NCBI RefSeq assembly: GCF_918698005.1
Contig: NZ_CAKKLJ010000015.1
Location: 1-33,062 of the forward strand
Length of the DNA: 33,062 bases
Reading direction: 5' to 3'
Source: Microbacterium sp. Bi121
Lineage (GTDB): Bacteria; Actinomycetota; Actinomycetes; Actinomycetales; Microbacteriaceae
The notes below the pieces were generated by a model. It was not told the DNA's origin and did not search any database. It saw nothing but the letters and a program-made list of their open reading frames with translations. Both the position numbers and the translations under genes were made by a program. Below are positions 29,032 through 33,062 of this stretch, piece by piece; positions within the stretch are counted from its first letter, which is position 1; each line of letters opens with the position of its first letter.

Positions 29032-30000
29032 TTACTCCCTTTCCGAGATCCGAGTGATGATGAGAGCGATCGCGAGGCACAGCATGGCCATCACGACGCC
29101 GATGGCAGCCGCCTGGCCGACGTTAGGGTTCACGAACGCCGCCTTGTACAACGCGACTGCGGGTGTCTGCGTCGACGTACCAGGGCCACCGCGCGTCGTG
29201 ATCCAGATCAGGTCGAACGCTCGGAGCGCTGCGGTGATGGTGAGGGTGAGCGCCACCGCGATCTGGCCGCGGAGGCCGGGGAGTGTGACCGAGACGAATT
29301 CCCGGATCGGTCCCGCGCCGTCCATGCGTGCCGCCTCGTAGAGATCCGTCGAGATGGAGGATGCGCCCGAAATGAACAGCACCATGCAGAACCCGAACGT
29401 GACCCAGGTACCGATGAGGCCCACCGCAGGCAGAGCCCAGGTGAAGTCGCCGAGCCAGTTCTTGGCCAGTGCATCGAGCCCGACCGCGCGCAATGCTTCA
29501 TTGATCGGTCCTTCCGGCGCGTACATCCGCTTGAACAGCAGTGCTGTGACGACACTCGTCAGCACCTGCGGCAGAAAGAAGATCCAGCGATAGACAGCCA
29601 TTCCCGGCTGACGTGAGCGTGTGATCAACGCGGCAGAGAAGAGCCCGAGGGCGATGGGCAGCACGGCAAAGAACACCAGGAGCACCAGCACGTTCCCCAG
29701 CGTCGAGCGCAGCACGGGATCAGTGAAGAAGTTGACGTAGTTCTGGAATCCGACCCACACGGAGGCGGATACGCCGTCCCACTTGTAGAACGAGTACTGG
29801 ATCGACTGGACCATCGGCCACAGCACGACCCCGGCGTACAGTGCCAGCCCTGGGAGAGCGAAGAGCAGCCCCACCCGGCGGGAGCGTCGACGCGCACGTG
29901 ATGTGCGGCGGCGCTTCCCACCGGTGACGATGAGTTCGGTGGCCGCGGTGTCGCCACTGGCCGGACGGCCGGCGGCGACACCGAGATCGGGGATGGCCAT
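29032..30000 (-). CDS. Sugar ABC transporter permease, MalF-like
   Basis: A 322-residue CUT1-type permease. Residues 1-42 are a cytoplasmic, Arg-rich head (GGKRRRTSRARRRSRRVG), after which the first membrane segment LLFALPGLALYAGVVLWPMV begins. The periplasmic QSIQYSFYKWDGVSASVWVG and NYVNFFTDPVLRSTLGNVLV are characteristic, and the EAA loop reads LYEAARMDGAGPIREFVSVT before LPGLRGQIAVALTLTI. Near the C-terminus TTRGGPGTSTQT matches the conserved family stretch. It starts 3 nt after the binding-protein stop and ends 2 nt before the next permease. Its stop codon lies beside the ribosome site of that gene. Confidence 0.9.
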   Translation of the reverse strand: MAIPDLGVAAGRPASGDTAATELIVTGGKRRRTSRARRRSRRVGLLFALPGLALYAGVVLWPMVQSIQYSFYKWDGVSASVWVGFQNYVNFFTDPVLRSTLGNVLVLLVFFAVLPIALGLFSAALITRSRQPGMAVYRWIFFLPQVLTSVVTALLFKRMYAPEGPINEALRAVGLDALAKNWLGDFTWALPAVGLIGTWVTFGFCMVLFISGASSISTDLYEAARMDGAGPIREFVSVTLPGLRGQIAVALTLTITAALRAFDLIWITTRGGPGTSTQTPAVALYKAAFVNPNVGQAAAIGVVMAMLCLAIALIITRISERE

Positions 30001-30003
30001 GGG

Positions 30004-31353
30004 TCAGGATCCGGACTCGGCGAGGAACGCATTCCGGTCGTCGTCAACCGCCTTGGTGAAGTCCTCTGGCGTGGTCTTGCCCGCCATCAGCAGCTGAGTG
30101 TTCTGCGACAGGATGTCCAGCATCGTGGGGCTCGCCCAGTCGAAGTACGGAACGTAGCCGTCATCGGAGTCGAGGGTGGACGTCGCCGCCGCCTCGCCGC
30201 TCTGGCTGAGCGAGTCGGGGGTCTCGACATCGTTGAGCATCGGGACCAGACCGAGGTCGACGGCCGCCTGGCTCGCCTCTTCGGACATCAGATAGTCGAG
30301 GAACGCCGCGGCGACGTCAGGGTGCTCGCACTTGGCCGAGATGACCATGGCACCGGGTGCAGCGCCGACGCCGACGGTCGAATCACCACCGACCTGGGGC
30401 AGCTGGATGTATCCGAAGTCGTCGAGCTGTTCGCCGGACAGGCCGAGTGACCCCGTGTAATCGAACCGGAATACGCTGTCGCCGTCGAGATAGTTCGCGA
30501 GTGTGGTCTGGTAGTCGAGACCCTCGAAGTTCGGCATCAGCCAGCCATCGTCACCCCATTCCTTGAGCGTGGTCGCAGCGTCGTTGAACCCGGTGTCCGC
30601 TGCCGTCACGTCCTCGCTGCCGTAGACGAAATCATTGATGTCGTCGGCCGATCCGTATAGCGCCTGCAGGCCCAGCAGGGCTGCTGTGTTGCCGTCGAGA
30701 CCGCTGTAGCTGAACGGCACCTTTCCCGCCGCCTTGATCTCGGCCGCGGCATCCTCGAGGTCATCGAGGCTGGTAGGCACCTCGATCCCGAGGTCCTCCA
30801 GCAGGCCGGCGTTGTAATAGATGCCGATGAGCGAGGCCCTGGCCAGGGGCGTCGCGAACCAGGTGCCTTCGCCGATGGTCTTGAAGTCGCTCGTGAACTG
30901 GTTCTGACGCGCGATGGTCGTCGGGACCTCGTCGTTCCAGTCGTACAGGTCGGCGTAGGCGTCGAGGTCGACCACCAACCCGCCCTTCGCCAGGGTGCCT
31001 AGCGACGACCATCCGTTGTTCGCCGAAGCGATGTCCGGTCCGCCGGCATCCTGCAGTTGCAGGTTCAGCGTGCTGGTCAGCTGGCCCCAGTCCTCGCGGG
31101 TGCGCTCGATGGTGACGTTCGGGTACTTCTTCTCGAAGTTGTCGATCAGAGTGGTGATCCACTCCTCTTCGGCCGAACTCCAGAAGTCGGAGAGCTTGAG
31201 CGTGACGTCCCCGGCACCGGCTACGTCGTCCGAGACCTCAGTGGGGCCACTGCTCTGTGTGGCGCCGCCTCCCGGAGCACAGGCGGACAGTGCCAGGGCT
31301 GCGGCCAAGCCGGCAGAAAGCGCCCCTGCGGCGCGAAGTTTCTTCGACAACAT
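30004..31353 (-). CDS. Sugar-binding lipoprotein of the CUT1 ABC transporter
   Basis: A 449-residue extracellular binding lipoprotein. The signal peptide ends in LSAC with Cys25 as the lipid anchor, then a Gly/Ser linker. The SBP_bac_1-type fold is shown by VTLKLSDFWSSAEEEWITTL, FEKKYPNVTIERTREDWGQL, DIASANNGWSSLGTLAKGGL and FATPLARASLIGIYYNAGLL, followed by the late ISAKCEHPDVAAAFLDYLMS. It is the first gene of the operon and binds an oligosaccharide; the ligand cannot be read. GGAG precedes the ATG. A transporter ATPase is missing from the window, as is usual for actinobacterial CUT1 systems that share one ATPase. Confidence 0.92.
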   Translation of the reverse strand: MLSKKLRAAGALSAGLAAALALSACAPGGGATQSSGPTEVSDDVAGAGDVTLKLSDFWSSAEEEWITTLIDNFEKKYPNVTIERTREDWGQLTSTLNLQLQDAGGPDIASANNGWSSLGTLAKGGLVVDLDAYADLYDWNDEVPTTIARQNQFTSDFKTIGEGTWFATPLARASLIGIYYNAGLLEDLGIEVPTSLDDLEDAAAEIKAAGKVPFSYSGLDGNTAALLGLQALYGSADDINDFVYGSEDVTAADTGFNDAATTLKEWGDDGWLMPNFEGLDYQTTLANYLDGDSVFRFDYTGSLGLSGEQLDDFGYIQLPQVGGDSTVGVGAAPGAMVISAKCEHPDVAAAFLDYLMSEEASQAAVDLGLVPMLNDVETPDSLSQSGEAAATSTLDSDDGYVPYFDWASPTMLDILSQNTQLLMAGKTTPEDFTKAVDDDRNAFLAESGS

Positions 31354-31424
31354 CGTTCACTCCATCGTGGTGGTCGGGTATTGCTCGAGGGGGTCTGCGG
31401 AGTCGGGCTCCGAGGACATCTCGA

Positions 31425-31470
31425 ACGCTAACACCGATGGACCAGTTGCACCAGTCAAATACCAATTTGC
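31425..31470. promoter_or_regulatory. Sugar-operon promoter region with ACCAGT direct repeats
   Basis: The 158-bp divergent gap holds ACCAGT at 31441-31446 and 31450-31455 (ACTGGT on the other strand, 9-bp period) and a related ACCAAT at 31461. ACTGGT equals the half-site of the DasR-type (GntR/HutC) operator, but here the halves are direct, not inverted. They cover the region between a TTGACT block (31453-31458, minus strand) and a -10-like TAGCGT (31425-31430, minus strand). The neighbouring GntR protein is the likely binder (inference). Confidence 0.45.
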
Positions 31471-31477
31471 GGCATAA

Positions 31478-31505
31478 TTGATCCAGATGGCCTCCGTGGT
31501 ATGTT
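31478..31505 (+). promoter_or_regulatory. Promoter of the GntR-family gene
   Basis: TTGATC at 31478-31483 and TATGTT at 31500-31505 are separated by 16 bp. The GTG start of the regulator comes 6 nt later, so the message would be leaderless. The ACCAGT repeats end about 20 bp upstream, where a bound repressor could also act on this promoter. Confidence 0.55.
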
Positions 31506-31511
31506 GGCGTC

Positions 31512-32243
31512 GTGGTATTGACCCCGGCCGCCGCACAGGCATACGAGCAGCTGTCTCAGGACCTCGCGATCGGCGTGTTCTCGCCGGGAACGCGGTTGCC
31601 TGGCGAACGCGATCTGGCGTCGCACATGAGCGTCAGCCGGTCGACGCTTCGCGCCGCCCTCGGCGCTCTCGAGGCCGAGGGGCGTGTCAGTCGCTCCGCT
31701 CAGCGCGGATGGTTCGTGCCACCGCGAGTCGTCGGAGAGCCACCCAGCACGCTCCAGTCGTTCACGGAGATGGCTCGAGCGCGTGGACTGCGCCCGACGT
31801 CCACGGTGATGCGCCGTGAGATCCGTCCGGCGACCATCGACGAGGCCGATCATCTCCGGATCGCTCCCACGTCGCCGGTCATCCAGATCGATCGCCTGCG
31901 CGGCCTCGACGGCAACCCGGTCTGCTTCGATGTCGTGGTCCTGCCAGAGCAGCGGGCGCGAGCGCTGATGGACATCGATCTCACCGATCGCTCGCTCTAC
32001 GACCTGCTGCGTGACGAGTGCGACGTCGCGATTCACCGCAGCGCGTACAGCGTCACCGCCGCCATCGCGGACGCACCGCTCGCGAAGCTTCTAGGGGCCA
32101 GCGTCGGATCCCCCGTGCTCGTCGGAGAAGAGACGGCATACACCGCGGACGGCACGCCGGTACTGCTGGGAGTCAACCGATATCGCGGGGATGCCTATAG
32201 ATTCCAAGCGGACCTGTTCCGACGCCAGCAGCACAAACCGTGA
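31512..32243 (+). CDS. GntR-family transcriptional regulator, HutC subfamily (UTRA domain)
   Basis: A 243-residue regulator. The GntR winged helix is at residues 8-70 (EQLSQDLAIGVFSPGTRLPG, then ERDLASHMSVSRSTLRAALG and LEAEGRVSRSAQRGWFVPPR). A UTRA ligand domain follows from about 80 to 240 (STLQSFTEMARARGLRPTST with the LRIAPTSPVIQIDRLRGLDG, SLYDLLRDECDVAIHRS and LLGVNRYRGDAYRFQADLFR blocks typical of HutC members). UTRA domains bind sugar phosphates or related effectors. It is divergent from the sugar operon and most likely its repressor. GTG 31512 is preferred because the winged helix follows directly and a promoter sits 6 nt upstream. Confidence 0.92.
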   Translation: MVLTPAAAQAYEQLSQDLAIGVFSPGTRLPGERDLASHMSVSRSTLRAALGALEAEGRVSRSAQRGWFVPPRVVGEPPSTLQSFTEMARARGLRPTSTVMRREIRPATIDEADHLRIAPTSPVIQIDRLRGLDGNPVCFDVVVLPEQRARALMDIDLTDRSLYDLLRDECDVAIHRSAYSVTAAIADAPLAKLLGASVGSPVLVGEETAYTADGTPVLLGVNRYRGDAYRFQADLFRRQQHKP

Positions 32244-32259
32244 TCCCGAGGGGGAGCCG

Positions 32260-32946
32260 ATGACGACCTGGTGGCCCTACGTCCGACTTGCCGCAGCGGT
32301 GCTCGGCCTGGCCGCGATCATCCGGCAGCTGACGCTGAGTCTCGGCAACGCTCTCTCATCGGAGACCGCGTGGGGCGGCCATCTGCCGACTGTCATCGCG
32401 AACTTCTTCAGCTACTTCACGATCCTCTCGAACGTCCTCGCCGTGATCGCCCTTGTGATCGGCGGGCTGTGGAGGCTGCGCACCCGGCGCACCGCAGAGG
32501 CGGAGCCCGCTTGGCTCGCGACGCTGCTCGCCTGCGCGTCGACGTACATGATCGTCACGGGCATCGTCTACAACCTGCTGCTGCGGAACATCCCACTTGC
32601 CGGTATCTCGGACGTCTGGACCAACGAGACCCTGCACGTGGTCATCCCTCTCGTGATGCTCGCCGACGTGCTGTTCGCGCCGCGACGTCGCGCGCTGCCC
32701 CGGGGTGCGATGCTGACGGCCGTGATCTTCCCGATCGTCTGGGCGGCGTACACGCTGATCCGCGCGAACTTCATCACGTCGCCGGCGACCGGCAACCCGT
32801 GGTGGTACCCCTACCCGTTCCTCGACCCGCACCTCCAGGGCGGCTATCTCGGCGTCATCGCCTACATCTTGGGCATCGCCGTCGCGATCATCGCGGTTGC
32901 CGCGTTCGTCGTGTGGGTGGGTCGACGTCGCGGCGCCTCTCGCTGA
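32260..32946 (+). CDS. Pr6Pr-type six-segment membrane protein
   Basis: A 228-residue membrane protein with six predicted segments: YVRLAAAVLGLAAIIRQL, the conserved FFSYFTILSNVLAVIALVIG, CASTYMIVTGIVYNLLLR, HVVIPLVMLADVLFAP, AVIFPIVWAAYTLIRANF and GGYLGVIAYILGIAVAIIAV. The FFxYFTxxSN, THxVxP-like (ETLHVVIPLVMLADVL) and WWYPYPFLDP blocks are characteristic of the Pr6Pr family, distantly related to eukaryotic FAR-17a/AIG1 proteins, some of which hydrolyse fatty-acid esters. The bacterial function is unknown. ATG 32260 follows GAGGGGGAG and lies 16 nt after the regulator gene, so the two may be co-transcribed. Confidence 0.85.
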   Translation: MTTWWPYVRLAAAVLGLAAIIRQLTLSLGNALSSETAWGGHLPTVIANFFSYFTILSNVLAVIALVIGGLWRLRTRRTAEAEPAWLATLLACASTYMIVTGIVYNLLLRNIPLAGISDVWTNETLHVVIPLVMLADVLFAPRRRALPRGAMLTAVIFPIVWAAYTLIRANFITSPATGNPWWYPYPFLDPHLQGGYLGVIAYILGIAVAIIAVAAFVVWVGRRRGASR

Positions 32947-33007
32947 CGGGAACCACTGCCCATCCACAGGCGCGCACCGGAGTGGAAGCCGCGATTACGC
33001 TGGCAGG

Positions 33008-33062
33008 ATGACCGAGCCGAACGCAGCCCCCGTTGGAGCGCCAGCCGCCCCTCCGCCCCCAC
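33008..33062 (+). CDS. Start of a further gene, Ala/Pro-rich N-terminus (partial)
   Basis: ATG 33008 opens a frame (MTEPNAAPVGAPAAPPPP) that runs off the window edge with no stop. A -10-like TACGCT (32996-33001) lies 6 nt before the ATG, the same leaderless spacing seen elsewhere in this window. Too little remains to name it; Pro/Ala-rich heads like this are common on actinobacterial membrane or signalling proteins. The 61-bp gap before it has no other signal. Confidence 0.5.
   Translation, partial: MTEPNAAPVGAPAAPPPP

Overview
This is a GC-rich chromosomal window whose gene families and style fit an actinobacterium, most likely Microbacteriaceae and probably Microbacterium. The grounds are high-GC codon use, many GTG/TTG starts, several probable leaderless transcripts (a TANNNT -10 hexamer 6-7 nt before the start codon), and a very frequent GGATGCC/GGCATCC heptamer. 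The genus is an inference from these traits and was not tested against a database. Coding density is high: no stretch over 300 bases lacks a gene, and I saw no rRNA, tRNA, CRISPR array, insertion sequence or phage gene.

Layout. 1-2198: an 84-nt hairpin, an ArsR-like repressor and a divergent MFS exporter sharing one palindromic operator. 2252-4691: a GyrI-like ligand-binding protein, a small membrane protein, a ROK sugar kinase and a short SDR-like protein. 4769-10049: a four-gene + strand module (ECF-type sigma factor, small beta-rich protein, cytoplasmic S8 subtilisin-like protease, TPR-CHAT protein). It is bracketed by two copies of an 11-bp motif that may be the sigma factor's own promoter element, and is followed by a hairpin-rich gene-free stretch. 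10290-11941: chorismate mutase and an AI-2E/PerM family membrane protein. 12035-15254: an OpuC-type compatible-solute ABC transporter operon preceded by a seven-residue leader peptide that appears to be translationally coupled to a TTG start. 15383-18791: a flavoprotein disulfide reductase and an MFS exporter read divergently from soxR, with an 18-19 bp SoxR box in the promoter. 18904-22688: a beta-propeller lactonase, purA and an EamA permease.

22666-32243 is a carbohydrate-use locus. A GntR/HutC regulator (+) diverges from a minus-strand operon: sugar-binding lipoprotein, two CUT1-type permeases, a NagB-like sugar-phosphate isomerase/deaminase with an altered catalytic residue, a BadF-type GlcNAc-kinase-like protein, a GH4 glycosidase and a GH3 glycosidase. 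Most junctions overlap by 4 bp or lie within 4 nt, so the genes are probably co-translated. No ATPase is encoded, so a shared MsiK-like ATPase elsewhere is expected. The window closes with a Pr6Pr-type membrane protein and the first codons of another gene.

The best candidate for an incompletely described system is the sigma/small protein/S8/CHAT module. All catalytic residues of both proteases are present, neither protease has a signal peptide, and the subtilase carries a threefold NPFTRT repeat exactly between its N-terminal domain and its catalytic domain. This suggests an intracellular two-protease cascade under its own sigma factor.
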